From Pseudomonas putida (GTDB lineage: Bacteria; Pseudomonadota; Gammaproteobacteria; Pseudomonadales; Pseudomonadaceae), in the NCBI RefSeq assembly GCF_001636055.1, contig NZ_CP011789.1, positions 1,984,001 to 2,048,000 on the forward strand: a stretch of 64,000 nt of DNA, given 5' to 3'. Position 1 is the stretch's first letter; every line of letters begins with the position of its first letter. Made by a program: the position numbers and the translations under genes. This document shows, piece after piece, positions 1 through 9,833 of the stretch. The notes under the pieces are model-generated. The model worked only from the letters and a program-made list of their open reading frames with translations, searched no databases and was not told the origin of the DNA.

Positions 1-1
1 C

Positions 2-1276
2 AAGGTCTTGCGCCAGGTGGCGCACGAGGACGTTGTGCTGGTCGCGCAGGTCAAGCAGGTCAGCGAGCAGTTGGCCCGTGCCACGCTTTATCTGCTGGCT
101 GACGAACTGGTGCGCTACCCGGTGACCGAGCAGCAGCAGCGGTTGGCGCAGATCAGGCAGAGCAAGGGGTTCGGCTTCGACATCGCCCTGCAGCGGATCG
201 AGCGGGTAGGGCTGGACGACGATCAGCGGCGTCGGGTAGAGGAAGGCGACACGGTGATGGCGCTGGGGCGCGATGGTGACTCGATCCGCGTATTCGCCGG
301 TTTGTCCGGCTCGCCATGGGTGCTGGAAATCGGCCCGCTGTACCAGCTCAACCCTTATCCTCCGCAATTGTTGATCCTGATCGCCTTTCTCGGCCTGTGC
401 CTGATCGGGTTGGTGGTGTACCTGCTGGTGCGCCAGCTCGAGCGCCGTGTCTCGGGGTTGGAGATGGCGGCCTCGCGCATCGCCCAGGGCAGCCTCGAAA
501 CCCGCGTGCCGGCGGGCGATGCGGACTCGGTCGGGCGTCTGGCGGCGGCGTTCAATGGCATGGCCGAGCATTTGCAGCGTTCGCTGAGCATGCAGCGTGA
601 GCTGGTGCGGGCGGTGTCCCACGAATTGCGCACGCCGGTGGCGCGCCTGCGCTTCGGCCTGGAGATGATCGAGAGCGCCAGCACCGAGCAGGCGCGGAGC
701 AAACACCTGGCGGGCATGGACAGCGATATCCAGGACCTGGACCGGCTGGTCGACGAGATGCTCACCTACGCGCGCCTGGAGCAGGGCGCGCCGGCCCTGA
801 AGTTCCAGCGCATCGACCTGGACAGCCTGCTCGATCGGGTGATCGATGAACTGGCGCCGCTACGCGCGGATGTGCGGGTGACTCGCGGGGCGTGTGAGCT
901 GGGCGAAGACCAGTTGGCCTGGGTCGAGGCCGAACCGCGCTACCTGCATCGGGCGCTGCAGAACCTGGTGAGCAATGCCATGCGCCACGCCGAGTCCGAG
1001 GTGCGCCTGAGCTTTCAGCTCGGCCAGCAACGTTGCCGCATCGAGGTCGAGGACGACGGTCCGGGGATTCCCGAAGGCGTCTGGGACCGCATCTTCACGC
1101 CCTTCACGCGCCTGGATGACAGCCGTACCCGTGCCTCGGGAGGGCATGGCCTGGGCCTGTCGATCGTGCGGCGGATCATCTATTGGCACGGTGGACGGGC
1201 GCAGGTGGGGCGCAGCGAGGCGCTGGGTGGCGCCTGCTTCAGTCTGAACTGGCCACGACAGCAGGCGCCGGGGTGA
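2..1276 (+). CDS. RstB-like sensor histidine kinase, 5' end outside window
   Basis: Inner-membrane two-component sensor kinase, cut by the window edge; the frame is open to the first base, so the true start lies upstream. What remains is the end of a periplasmic sensor region, one hydrophobic segment (about 358-430), a HAMP region, and a HisKA domain with the phospho-acceptor box VSHELRTP (His codon at 620-622). The ATPase domain shows N-box NLVSNAMRHA, G1 box DDGPGIP, F box FTPFTRL and G2 box GHGLGLSIV, so it looks catalytically intact. The layout resembles RstB of RstA/RstB. The partner regulator would be just upstream, out of view, and the signal is unknown. The gene ends 3 bp from the convergent phosphopantetheinyl transferase gene. 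Confidence 0.85.
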   Translation, partial: KVLRQVAHEDVVLVAQVKQVSEQLARATLYLLADELVRYPVTEQQQRLAQIRQSKGFGFDIALQRIERVGLDDDQRRRVEEGDTVMALGRDGDSIRVFAGLSGSPWVLEIGPLYQLNPYPPQLLILIAFLGLCLIGLVVYLLVRQLERRVSGLEMAASRIAQGSLETRVPAGDADSVGRLAAAFNGMAEHLQRSLSMQRELVRAVSHELRTPVARLRFGLEMIESASTEQARSKHLAGMDSDIQDLDRLVDEMLTYARLEQGAPALKFQRIDLDSLLDRVIDELAPLRADVRVTRGACELGEDQLAWVEAEPRYLHRALQNLVSNAMRHAESEVRLSFQLGQQRCRIEVEDDGPGIPEGVWDRIFTPFTRLDDSRTRASGGHGLGLSIVRRIIYWHGGRAQVGRSEALGGACFSLNWPRQQAPG

Positions 1277-1279
1277 GGC

Positions 1280-1981
1280 TCAGGCGCTGATCAGGCTGAG
1301 CAGGTGGCCGTCCTGCAGGCAGAACTGGCCATCCAGTTCGCGGCCGTGGTGCCACTCGCTCGACAGGTCGGTGAGCAGGCGCAGGCGTGCGTGGCCCGCG
1401 GCGTCCCACTCCAGCACTTCGGCGTGTTCGAAGTAGAAGCGCTTGAGGGTCAGGGGGTAGAGGGCCTTGAACAGGCTTTCCTTGAGCGAGAAGGTCAGGG
1501 TCACACCGAGGCCAATCCTTGAACGGTCCAGGCGCTGCAACTCGTCGGCGGTGAGGATCTCGCCCGCCAGGCGCTCGGCGCGCTCGTCGTCGAGCAGGTT
1601 TTCCTGGTCCAGGCCGATGCCCTGGCAGGCGCCTTCATGGGCGACCACGGCAGCGGCCCAGCCCTGGCCATGGGTGATCGAACCTCGGATGCCGGCGGGC
1701 CAGATCGGTGAGCGGTCTTCGTGGCTGCCCGGAACATAGTCGCGGCCATCCAGACGTTGCAGCGCCGCGCGGGCACAGACCCGGCCGGCCAGGTACTCGG
1801 CCTGGCGCTTGGCTACCGAGCGCTGCAGGCTGGGGCTCTGTGCAATGCCCGCGCGCTGGAAGTCGTCCGCGGCCAGGCGCTTGGGATCGAAGGCGCAACT
1901 GACCAGCACCGCGCCGGGGAGGGGCTGGGGCAGGGGCCAGTGGTGCTGGAGTGGGGTGCAGCAGGTGGGGAGTCTGTCCAT
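1280..1981 (-). CDS. 4'-phosphopantetheinyl transferase (EntD/Sfp superfamily)
   Basis: Transfers phosphopantetheine from CoA to a serine of carrier proteins (acyl, peptidyl or aryl), activating fatty-acid, NRPS or siderophore synthases in the cytoplasm. The 233-residue protein has the family hallmarks: SITHGQGWAAA, the Mg2+-binding GIGLDQENL stretch, and the FSLKESLFKALYP motif. An upstream in-frame start would add 20 residues, but they are encoded in a REP element (GCGGGCAAGCCCGC) and look spurious, so the ATG at 1981 (MDRLPTCC) is preferred. Pseudomonas often carries a single such enzyme (PcpS type) serving both primary and secondary metabolism. The carrier proteins it modifies here are not visible in the window. 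Confidence 0.88.
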   Translation of the reverse strand: MDRLPTCCTPLQHHWPLPQPLPGAVLVSCAFDPKRLAADDFQRAGIAQSPSLQRSVAKRQAEYLAGRVCARAALQRLDGRDYVPGSHEDRSPIWPAGIRGSITHGQGWAAAVVAHEGACQGIGLDQENLLDDERAERLAGEILTADELQRLDRSRIGLGVTLTFSLKESLFKALYPLTLKRFYFEHAEVLEWDAAGHARLRLLTDLSSEWHHGRELDGQFCLQDGHLLSLISA

Positions 1982-2009
1982 GGGCGGTATTGTGCCAGTT
2001 CCGGCCCTT

Positions 2010-2033
2010 TCGCGGGCAAGCCCGCTCCTGCAG
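2010..2033. repeat. REP element, single copy
   Basis: Contains the palindromic core CGCGGGCAAGCCCGCTCCTG found elsewhere in this window. It sits between the start of the phosphopantetheinyl transferase gene and the end of the dienelactone-hydrolase-like gene. Confidence 0.8.
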
Positions 2034-2064
2034 GTGCGCAAAGAACTCGTAGGGGCTTGGGCCC

Positions 2065-2856
2065 CTACTTGAACGCCTGCTTGAAGAACGCCTGCATGTC
2101 CTTCCAGGAGCTTTCATCTGCCGCCTTGTCATAGCCGATGTCCGGCCCGCCATGCGCGCCATGACTCAAGCGGTCCGCATCCGGGTTGGTAAAGCCATGC
2201 TTGGCCCCGGGAATGCCAACGAACTGCATGTCTGCTCCGGCATCCTTCATTTCTTTCTTGAAGGCTTCGACCTGCTCGGCCGTGACCATGCTGTCGGCCT
2301 CGCCATGCTCGACCAGGATCTTCGCCCTGACCACGCCCGGTTTGGCCGGTGTCTGGGTGACCAGCGCGCCGTGGAAACTCACCACACCATCGAGCTTCTC
2401 GCCCCGGCGTGCAGCGTCGAGCACTACCTTGCCGCCGAAGCAGTAGCCGACGGCGCCCAGCTGGTGCTTGTTGGTGTTGGGTTGCAGCTTGAGCAGTTCG
2501 AGCCCGGCGTCGAAGCGTCGCGCCGCTGCTGCTGGATCCTTGAGCGCTGCCGCCATGAACGCCTGGGCGTCCTGCGGGTGCTCGGTGTGCTTGCCGTCGC
2601 CATACATGTCGATGGCCAGCGCGTTGTAGCCCAGCGCCGCGAGGTCGCGGGCGCGGCGTTTGGCGTAGTCGTTCAGCCCCCACCATTCATGCACCACGAC
2701 CACACCGGGGCGCTTGCCCTCGATGGCGTCGTCATAGGCGTAGTAGCCGATCAGCGCAGTGCCGTCGGCGTCCTGGTAGCGGATCTCGCGGGTCTGTACC
2801 GCCGCCTGGGCGAAGGCGGCGCTGCACATCAGGGCCAGGGCAAGCAGTGAACGCAT
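2065..2856 (-). CDS. Dienelactone hydrolase family protein, exported
   Basis: Alpha/beta hydrolase of the dienelactone hydrolase family, 263 residues from the ATG at 2856, which has a GGAG-type ribosome-binding site just upstream. A longer frame exists but would precede the signal peptide. The N-terminus (MRSLLALALMCSAAFAQA) is a Sec signal peptide, suggesting a periplasmic enzyme. The family's cysteine nucleophile lies in GYCFGG, the acid in EHGEADSM and the histidine in KHGFTNP; VHEWWGLND is the conserved N-terminal loop. Substrate cannot be inferred: family members act on dienelactones and other esters. It is transcribed away from oprH. Confidence 0.85.
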   Translation of the reverse strand: MRSLLALALMCSAAFAQAAVQTREIRYQDADGTALIGYYAYDDAIEGKRPGVVVVHEWWGLNDYAKRRARDLAALGYNALAIDMYGDGKHTEHPQDAQAFMAAALKDPAAAARRFDAGLELLKLQPNTNKHQLGAVGYCFGGKVVLDAARRGEKLDGVVSFHGALVTQTPAKPGVVRAKILVEHGEADSMVTAEQVEAFKKEMKDAGADMQFVGIPGAKHGFTNPDADRLSHGAHGGPDIGYDKAADESSWKDMQAFFKQAFK

Positions 2857-2894
2857 GAGGGGGTCTCCAGGAAAGATGCAGCCGTATCGGGTTC

Positions 2895-2933
2895 GTTCAG
2901 CCAAGGTTCAGCCGGGGTTCAGGAGCGGTTCAG
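2895..2933 (+). promoter_or_regulatory. Two tandem PhoP boxes upstream of oprH
   Basis: Four GTTCAG half-sites start at 2895, 2906, 2917 and 2928, each exactly 11 bp apart, forming two consecutive GTTCAG-N5-GTTCAG PhoP boxes. A possible -10 element, TACTCT, lies at 2945-2950, the spacing expected for direct PhoP activation. oprH starts at 2993. The known biology is Mg2+-limitation control of oprH-phoP-phoQ by PhoP. Confidence 0.85.
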
Positions 2934-2992
2934 GGCGCCCTGCTTACTCTAGCCCCCAGACCGAAACAGCGCACCTACTGGAGTAACAAAGC

Positions 2993-3598
2993 ATGAAAGC
3001 ACTCAACACCCTGATGGTTGCCATGGCTGTTTGCGCAGCTGGCGTTACCGCCACCGCCCAGGCCGACGACACCTTCGCCAGCCTGACCTACGGCCAGACC
3101 AGCGACAAGGTCCGCAAGTCCGGCCTGCTGCAACGCAACACCGACAACTTCAACGCTGACGGCATCATCGGCAAGGACAGCACCTGGGGCCTGCGTGTCG
3201 GCCAGATCAACGATCAAGGCCGTTACTACCTGACCTACGACAACGTTTCCGGCGATCACAGCGGCGTCAAGCTGCGTCAGGAAAACCTGCTTGGCAGCTA
3301 CGATGTGTTCCTGCCGATCACCGACACCACCAAGCTGTTCGGCGGTGGCAGCGTGGGCGTCACCAAGCTGACCCAGACTTCCTCCGGTTATAGCCGCGAC
3401 ACCGACTATGGCTACGCAGTCGGCCTGCAGGCCGGTGTTCTGCAACAGGTCACCGACAATACCTCGGTGGAACTGGGCTACCGTTACCTGACCAGCAATG
3501 CCGCCACCGAACTGTCTTCGCACGGTGGCCCGAAGGATGGCACCCTGCGCCTGAAGAGCAGCGCCCAGACCTACCTCGCCGCCAGCTACAAGTTCTAA
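2993..3598 (+). CDS. oprH: Outer-membrane protein OprH
   Basis: Small outer-membrane beta-barrel of 201 residues, with a signal peptide cleaved near ATAQA and a C-terminal phenylalanine (SYKF) as expected for barrel assembly. Alternating polar and hydrophobic strands run through the mature part. OprH binds lipopolysaccharide and stabilises the outer membrane when Mg2+ is scarce, contributing to polymyxin and aminoglycoside tolerance in P. aeruginosa. The name rests on size, signal peptide and barrel features, and on position: it lies directly before phoP and behind tandem PhoP boxes. Start chosen at 2993, with a GGAG ribosome-binding site in the leader. Confidence 0.85.
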   Translation: MKALNTLMVAMAVCAAGVTATAQADDTFASLTYGQTSDKVRKSGLLQRNTDNFNADGIIGKDSTWGLRVGQINDQGRYYLTYDNVSGDHSGVKLRQENLLGSYDVFLPITDTTKLFGGGSVGVTKLTQTSSGYSRDTDYGYAVGLQAGVLQQVTDNTSVELGYRYLTSNAATELSSHGGPKDGTLRLKSSAQTYLAASYKF

Positions 3599-3706
3599 GG
3601 TCGAGGCTCATCGAACCGGCAGGGGTTTCCCGTGCCGGTTCGCTGTTATGCTGTGCCGGCCCTGATCGCTCGGCGATTCGGGAGATTTAGACAAAGGAGA
3701 TGCGGC

Positions 3707-4384
3707 ATGAAATTGCTGGTGGTCGAGGACGAGGCGCTACTGCGCCATCACCTGTATACGCGTCTTGGCGAGACCGGGCATGTGGTGCAGGCGGTGGGCG
3801 ATGCCGAAGAGGCGCTTTACCAGGCCGAGCAGTACAACCATGACCTCGCCGTGATCGACCTGGGCTTGCCAGGCATGAGCGGGCTGGACCTGATCCGCCA
3901 GTTGCGTAGCCAGGACAAGACCTTTCCCATCCTGATTCTCACCGCCCGCGGCAACTGGCAGGACAAGGTCGAAGGCCTGGCCGCCGGTGCCGACGACTAT
4001 GTGGTCAAGCCTTTCCAGTTCGAAGAGCTGGAGGCGCGCCTGAACGCGTTGCTGCGTCGTTCCAGCGGCTTTACCCAGTCCACTATCGCTGCAGGCCCGC
4101 TGGTGCTTGACCTCAATCGCAAGCAGGCAACGCTGGACGAGCAGCCGCTGGCGCTCACCGCCTATGAATACCGGATTCTCGAATACCTCATGCGCCATCA
4201 CCAGCAGGTGGTGGCCAAGGACCGTCTGATGGAGCAGCTCTACCCAGACGACGAGGAGCGCGACCCCAACGTCATCGAAGTATTGGTCGGCCGCCTGCGC
4301 CGCAAGCTCGAGGGCGACAACGGCTTCAAACCCATCGACACCGTGCGCGGCCTGGGCTACCTGTTCACCGAGCGCTGCCGATGA
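3707..4384 (+). CDS. phoP: Response regulator PhoP
   Basis: OmpR-family regulator, 225 residues, of the Mg2+/cationic-peptide PhoP-PhoQ system. The receiver has the acidic pair near E7-D8, the phospho-acceptor D51 (AVIDLGLPGMSG), a conserved Thr in ILTARG and Lys in VVKPF. The C-terminal winged helix carries ALTAYEYRILEYL and VLVGRLRRKL. Start at 3707 is set by the strong AAAGGAGA ribosome-binding site at 3693-3700; an upstream in-frame start would add 25 residues that do not match the family. Its stop overlaps the phoQ start (ATGA), showing translational coupling. Likely autoregulated through the PhoP boxes before oprH. Confidence 0.94.
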   Translation: MKLLVVEDEALLRHHLYTRLGETGHVVQAVGDAEEALYQAEQYNHDLAVIDLGLPGMSGLDLIRQLRSQDKTFPILILTARGNWQDKVEGLAAGADDYVVKPFQFEELEARLNALLRRSSGFTQSTIAAGPLVLDLNRKQATLDEQPLALTAYEYRILEYLMRHHQQVVAKDRLMEQLYPDDEERDPNVIEVLVGRLRRKLEGDNGFKPIDTVRGLGYLFTERCR

Positions 4385-5727
4385 TCCGCTCGCTGCGCCT
4401 GCGCCTGATGCTGGCCGCAGCGCTGCTGGCCCTGCTGTTCATGCTGGCGCTGTTGCCGGCGCTGCAGAAGGCCTTCAGCCTGGCCCTGCAGGAGTCGATC
4501 GAGCAGCGCCTGGCCTCGGATGTCACCACCATGATCTCGGCGGCGCGCATCGAGCATGGGCATCTGCAGATGCCCGAGCTGCTGCCCGACGAGCGCTACA
4601 ACCTGCCCAACATGGGCCTGCTTGGCTACATCTTCGACCGCGAGGGCCGGCTGGTCTGGCGTTCACGCGCCACCGCCGACAAGCACATCAACTATCAACC
4701 CCGCTATGACGGTCGCGGCAACGAATTCGCGCGGATCCGCCAGGACGACGGCGACGAGTTCTTCGTCTATGACGTCGAGGTCAAGCTGCTCGGCGGCAAG
4801 AGTGCGGCGTTCAGCATCGTCGCGTTGCAACCTGTGCGCGAGTACCAGCACACCCTCGATGGCCTGCGCGAGAAGCTCTACCTGGGCTTTGGTGCGGCCT
4901 TGCTGGCGTTGATGGTGCTGCTCTGGGCCGGCCTGACCTGGGGGCTGCGATCGTTGCGTCGCCTGAGCCGAGAGCTGGACGAGGTGGAAAGTGGCGCCCG
5001 TGAAGGGCTGAGCCGTGAGCACCCACGCGAGCTGCTGCGCCTGACCGGCTCGTTGAACCGCCTGCTGCACAGCGAGCGCGAGCAACGTCAGCGTTATCGC
5101 GACTCGCTGGATGACCTGGCGCACAGCCTCAAGACTCCGCTGGCGGTACTGCAGGGGGTTGGCGAAAGCATGGGCCAGCGCAGCGACGAGCGCGAGCAGG
5201 CGCGGGTGCTGCAAAGCCAGATCGAGCGCATGAGCCAGCAGATCGACTACCAACTGCAACGTGCCAGCCTGCGCAAGAGTGGCCTGGTGCGGCACAAGGT
5301 GCGCCTTGCGCCGGTGCTCGAAAGCCTGTGCAACACGCTGGACAAGGTCTATCGCGACAAGCGTGTCACCGTGACCTTGAGCATTCCCGAACAGGCATGG
5401 GTGCCGATCGAGGAGGGCGCCCTGCTCGAATTGCTCGGCAACTTGCTGGAGAACGCCTATCGCTTGTGCCTGGGGCAGGTGCGGGTAAGCCTGGAGCAGT
5501 TGCCTGGGCAGCAGGTCTTGTGTGTCGAAGATGACGGCCCCGGTGTGCCGCCCGGCCAGCGCATGCGCATTCTGCAGCGCGGCGAGCGCCTGGACAGGCA
5601 GCATCCGGGGCAGGGGATCGGGCTCGCGGTGGTCAAGGACATCATCGACAGCTTCGATGCCCGGCTTACGCTGGATGATTCGCCCCTGGGCGGGGCGGCA
5701 TTCAGGATCGTGTTCAACCTGGAGTGA
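4381..5727 (+). CDS. phoQ: Sensor histidine kinase PhoQ
   Basis: Inner-membrane sensor kinase of 448 residues. Transmembrane segment 1 is at about residues 5-25, a periplasmic sensor follows, and segment 2 lies at about 160-185 (GFGAALLALMVLLWAGLTWG). HAMP, then HisKA with DDLAHSLKTPLAVL, then an ATPase domain with NLLENAYRL, EDDGPGVP and GQGIGLAVVKDI. It phosphorylates PhoP in low Mg2+ and probably dephosphorylates it in high Mg2+. Overlaps phoP by 4 bp in the oprH-phoP-phoQ operon. A REP pair lies just downstream. Confidence 0.93.
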   Translation: MIRSLRLRLMLAAALLALLFMLALLPALQKAFSLALQESIEQRLASDVTTMISAARIEHGHLQMPELLPDERYNLPNMGLLGYIFDREGRLVWRSRATADKHINYQPRYDGRGNEFARIRQDDGDEFFVYDVEVKLLGGKSAAFSIVALQPVREYQHTLDGLREKLYLGFGAALLALMVLLWAGLTWGLRSLRRLSRELDEVESGAREGLSREHPRELLRLTGSLNRLLHSEREQRQRYRDSLDDLAHSLKTPLAVLQGVGESMGQRSDEREQARVLQSQIERMSQQIDYQLQRASLRKSGLVRHKVRLAPVLESLCNTLDKVYRDKRVTVTLSIPEQAWVPIEEGALLELLGNLLENAYRLCLGQVRVSLEQLPGQQVLCVEDDGPGVPPGQRMRILQRGERLDRQHPGQGIGLAVVKDIIDSFDARLTLDDSPLGGAAFRIVFNLE

Positions 5728-5745
5728 TCTTGCGGGCGGGGGCCT

Positions 5746-5814
5746 CATCGCGGGCAAGCCCGCTCCTGGATAGCCGATGAATCCAACCCCTGGGGGCTTG
5801 CCCGCGAAGCCCCA
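5746..5814. repeat. Paired REP elements after phoQ
   Basis: Two REP cores in opposite orientation: TCGCGGGCAAGCCCGCTCC at 5749-5767 and a GGGCTTGCCCGCGAAGCCCC copy at 5795-5814. They could fold into one large hairpin and protect or terminate the phoQ transcript. Confidence 0.8.
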
Positions 5815-5830
5815 AGCATTTGCTCGTATC

Positions 5831-5932
5831 GGGCGGATTCCCGCCATCGTCCTTGTACGAATCTCGCCACCGGGCGGAAATCCGCCAATCCATCCCTGTC
5901 GATCCGCCCTGTCCTTGGGCAGAAATTTCCCG
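5831..5932 (+). promoter_or_regulatory. Three palindromic repeats upstream of dctA, candidate DctD sites
   Basis: Three related inverted repeats lie at 5831-5845 (GGGCGGATTCCCGCC), 5872-5886 (GGGCGGAAATCCGCC) and 5917-5932 (GGGCAGAAATTTCCCG), 41 and 45 bp apart, about four helical turns. They sit 35-150 bp upstream of the sigma-54-like promoter. dctA is classically activated by the enhancer-binding protein DctD, so these are the natural candidate binding sites; that assignment is inference. Together with the REP pair and the promoter they account for most of the 383-bp gap 5728-6110. Confidence 0.6.
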
Positions 5933-5965
5933 AAAACACGGGCCTTGCACCTGATTCGGGCATTT

Positions 5966-5981
5966 TGGCATCACCCTTGCT
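5966..5981 (+). promoter_or_regulatory. Sigma-54 (-24/-12) promoter of dctA
   Basis: TGGCATCACCCTTGCT matches the RpoN consensus TGGCAC-N5-TTGCA/T with exact GG-to-GC spacing. It lies about 130 bp upstream of the dctA start, giving a long 5' leader. Confidence 0.8.
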
Positions 5982-6107
5982 AAAGATCTGGCAGAGGCCT
6001 GCTCAGGCAGCTCGAACACAACGACAAATCCCTCCAGGTGCAGGAGGGTTCGCGCTTTAGGTGCCTCGCCCTGGGAAGGGTGAAACGGCACACTTGAGGA
6101 TAATTAA

Positions 6108-7436
<1,329 letters not shown>

Positions 7437-7457
7437 TAGCGGTTGGAGCGATATGAG

Positions 7458-7485
7458 AAAGGCGACCTTCGGGTCGCCTTTTTTT
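7458..7485 (+). terminator. Rho-independent terminator of dctA
   Basis: Stem AAAGGCGACC / GGTCGCCTTT with a TTCG tetraloop, followed by a run of seven or more T. Confidence 0.92.
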
Positions 7486-7531
7486 ATGCTCGGTTTTTGC
7501 GGTGATCAGACAGGCCCGCGAATGCATTGGG

Positions 7532-8026
7532 TCATTCGACGCGTGTCTCGCCGCTGTACACCAGGATCTCCCGGCAGCGCCGGCACAGATAGCGACGTCC
7601 CTGGCGCACCAGCTTGTGCCGCTGGGCGCTGAACGCAAAGTCGCTGTCTGCACAGGGGCAGCGGTAGATGTAGCGGGTCGCCACGCGGCGCTGCACCTCA
7701 TAGTTGTGGCAGCGGTTGGGCGGCAGTTCGTAGACCCCGCGCATGATCAGTTGCCACTCCTCGCCATGGGCCTGGATGCGGTCACCGAACAGTTGATGGG
7801 CGATCAGGTGGGCGACTTCATGGGCCACGGTCTGGCGCAGGAAGTCATCCTGGTTCTCGCGGTACAGCTGCAGGTTGAAGCGCAGCAGGTTCTCGTGCAG
7901 ATGAGCGACACCGGCCTTCTGGCCGCGCAGCTTGAAGCTGACTTCCGGGCGCGGGAAGGGGCGTTTGAAGAAGGTTTCGGCTTGCTGGTAACAGGTTTCG
8001 ACGCGTTGCTTGAGTAGCTCGGGCAT
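7532..8026 (-). CDS. sprT: SprT family zinc metalloprotease-like protein
   Basis: Protein of 164 residues with the zinc-binding HEVAH motif at residues 69-73 and a third ligand region further on (HGEEW). A C-terminal zinc ribbon is made of Cys pairs in YRCPC and CRRCRE. The family is related to the eukaryotic SPRTN protease; its bacterial role is not settled. The ATG at 8026 (MPELLKQ) is preferred because GGAG lies about 12 bp before it; the in-frame ATG at 8053 has no clear ribosome-binding site. It is convergent with dctA and probably monocistronic. Confidence 0.85.
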   Translation of the reverse strand: MPELLKQRVETCYQQAETFFKRPFPRPEVSFKLRGQKAGVAHLHENLLRFNLQLYRENQDDFLRQTVAHEVAHLIAHQLFGDRIQAHGEEWQLIMRGVYELPPNRCHNYEVQRRVATRYIYRCPCADSDFAFSAQRHKLVRQGRRYLCRRCREILVYSGETRVE

Positions 8027-8153
8027 GGCGGGATGATTCTCCTGACGCGCCATTATGCCGCAAGCCCTGCACGCTTGCCGAGCCGCCGGTCAGCACGAAG
8101 CCAGAGGCCGCCAAAACGGCGGCCTCTGGCCCGACGCCCCAGTGTTGGTGTTT

Positions 8154-8753
8154 CTAATTGGTGTAGACCGGCCCCACGCCAAGCCCCCAGATGATCACGG
8201 TGGCGGCCATGATCGCCACCAGCACCACCAGGCCCACCGCCAGCACGGAGCTGGAGAACAGGAAGCCTTCGTCGGTGGGGATGTTCATGAAGGTCGGCAG
8301 CCCGACATACAGCAGGTAGACCGTGTAGCAGATGGCCGCTGTGCCCAGCAGCATGCCCAGCCACAGGTGAGGGTAGAGCGCCGCCAAGCCGCCGAGGAAC
8401 AGTGGCGTGGCGGTGTAGGTTGCAAAGGCGATGCACTGTGCCATCGAGGGGTTGGCATCGTAGGTGCGCGCCATCCAGTGGATGAAGGCCCCCATCACCG
8501 CCACCCCGGCAAGCATCGCCAGGTAGGACATGACGCTCATCCACAGCGCGCTTTCCATGGTCAGCATCACCGGTGGTCGATCACCGATCACCCAGCCGAC
8601 CTGGGTGGTGCCGATAAAGGCGGACACCGCCGGAATCGCTGCCAGGATCAGGGTGTGGGTCAGGTACATGTGGCTGATGCTTTCTTCTTCACCGCGAATC
8701 TCCCGCCATTCCTGGTCGGGATGGGTAAACAGCCCCAGAACGTGATGGATCAT
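8154..8753 (-). CDS. Yip1 family integral membrane protein
   Basis: Protein of 199 residues starting MIHHVLGLFTHPDQEWREI, followed by about five hydrophobic helices, matching the bacterial Yip1/DUF1282 family. It probably resides in the inner membrane; no specific function is known. The start at 8753 fits the family N-terminus; the longer open frame running upstream into the ttcA promoter lacks family features. Divergent from ttcA, with 251 bp between the two start codons. Confidence 0.8.
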   Translation of the reverse strand: MIHHVLGLFTHPDQEWREIRGEEESISHMYLTHTLILAAIPAVSAFIGTTQVGWVIGDRPPVMLTMESALWMSVMSYLAMLAGVAVMGAFIHWMARTYDANPSMAQCIAFATYTATPLFLGGLAALYPHLWLGMLLGTAAICYTVYLLYVGLPTFMNIPTDEGFLFSSSVLAVGLVVLVAIMAATVIIWGLGVGPVYTN

Positions 8754-9004
8754 GCCGGTCACTCCTATCGTCGTCGCCAAACGCCCCCCAAGCGGAGCGC
8801 CTGTGGCCGAGGCCAGGCAACCGATCAAGCGGTAATATGGCCTTATGTCGCAGTATAGGAAGCAGAACCCGGCACAAACCCGGCTTTTTAGAGCAAATCG
8901 CGCTGTCGGCGGCGCTGTTGATTCTTTATCGGAATGGCCTACGCCTGTGCTCGGTTTGTGCGTAAAATAGCCGGCTTTTGTCACACCTCGCGGATCCAAG
9001 CGCT

Positions 9005-9829
9005 ATGGGCACCCTCTCGGTCAACCAGAACAAACTGCAAAAACGCCTGCGTCGTCTCGCCGGCGAAGCCATCACCGACTACAACATGATCGAGGATGGC
9101 GACAAGGTCATGGTCTGCCTGTCCGGCGGCAAGGACAGCTACACCATGCTCGATGTTCTGCTGCACCTGCAGAAGGTGGCGCCGATTTCGTTCCAGATCG
9201 TCGCGGTGAACATGGACCAGAAGCAGCCAGGCTTCCCCGAGCATGTGCTGCCGGCCTACCTCAAGACCCTCGGCGTCGAGTACCACATCGTCGAGAAGGA
9301 CACTTACTCGGTGGTCAAGGAACTGATCCCCGAAGGCAAGACCACCTGCTCGCTGTGTTCTCGCCTGCGCCGTGGCACGCTGTACACCTTCGCCGACGAG
9401 ATCGGTGCGACCAAGATGGCGCTGGGCCACCACCGCGACGACATCGTCGAGACCTTCTTCCTCAACATGTTCTTCAACGGCGCGCTCAAGGGCATGCCGC
9501 CCAAGCTGCGCGCCGACGATGGTCGCAACGTGGTGATCCGTCCGCTGGCCTACTGCAGCGAGAAGGATATCCAGGCTTACTCGGACATGAAGGAATTCCC
9601 GATCATCCCGTGCAACCTGTGCGGTTCGCAGGAGAACCTGCAGCGCCAGGTGGTCAAGGACATGCTGGTGGAGTGGGAGCGCAAGCACCCGGGGCGTACC
9701 GAGAGCATCTTCCGCGCCCTGCAGAACGTCGCGCCTTCCCAACTGGCCGACCGCGACCTGTTCGACTTCACCAGCCTGAAGATCGACGAGAGCGCCACCC
9801 CGCGTTTCCTCGACGTGCTGAACATCTGA
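9005..9829 (+). CDS. ttcA: tRNA 2-thiocytidine(32) synthetase TtcA
   Basis: Adds sulfur to C32 of certain tRNAs using ATP and an Fe-S cluster. The 274-residue protein carries the PP-loop SGGKDS at residues 40-45, the CxxC motif in [11 protein letters not shown], and a second cysteine pair in PCNLCGSQ, with [12 protein letters not shown] between them. Start ATG at 9005; a few in-frame codons upstream lack family similarity. It lies 4 bp before the DNA glycosylase gene, so the two are probably co-transcribed. Confidence 0.94.
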   Translation: MGTLSVNQNKLQKRLRRLAGEAITDYNMIEDGDKVMVCLSGGKDSYTMLDVLLHLQKVAPISFQIVAVNMDQKQPGFPEHVLPAYLKTLGVEYHIVEKDTYSVVKELIPEGKTTCSLCSRLRRGTLYTFADEIGATKMALGHHRDDIVETFFLNMFFNGALKGMPPKLRADDGRNVVIRPLAYCSEKDIQAYSDMKEFPIIPCNLCGSQENLQRQVVKDMLVEWERKHPGRTESIFRALQNVAPSQLADRDLFDFTSLKIDESATPRFLDVLNI

Positions 9830-9833
9830 CCTC

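Noticed and set aside
4663-5847. Minus-strand frame of 394 codons opposite phoQ
   Set aside because: Shadow of phoQ, which has all kinase boxes and is coupled to phoP.
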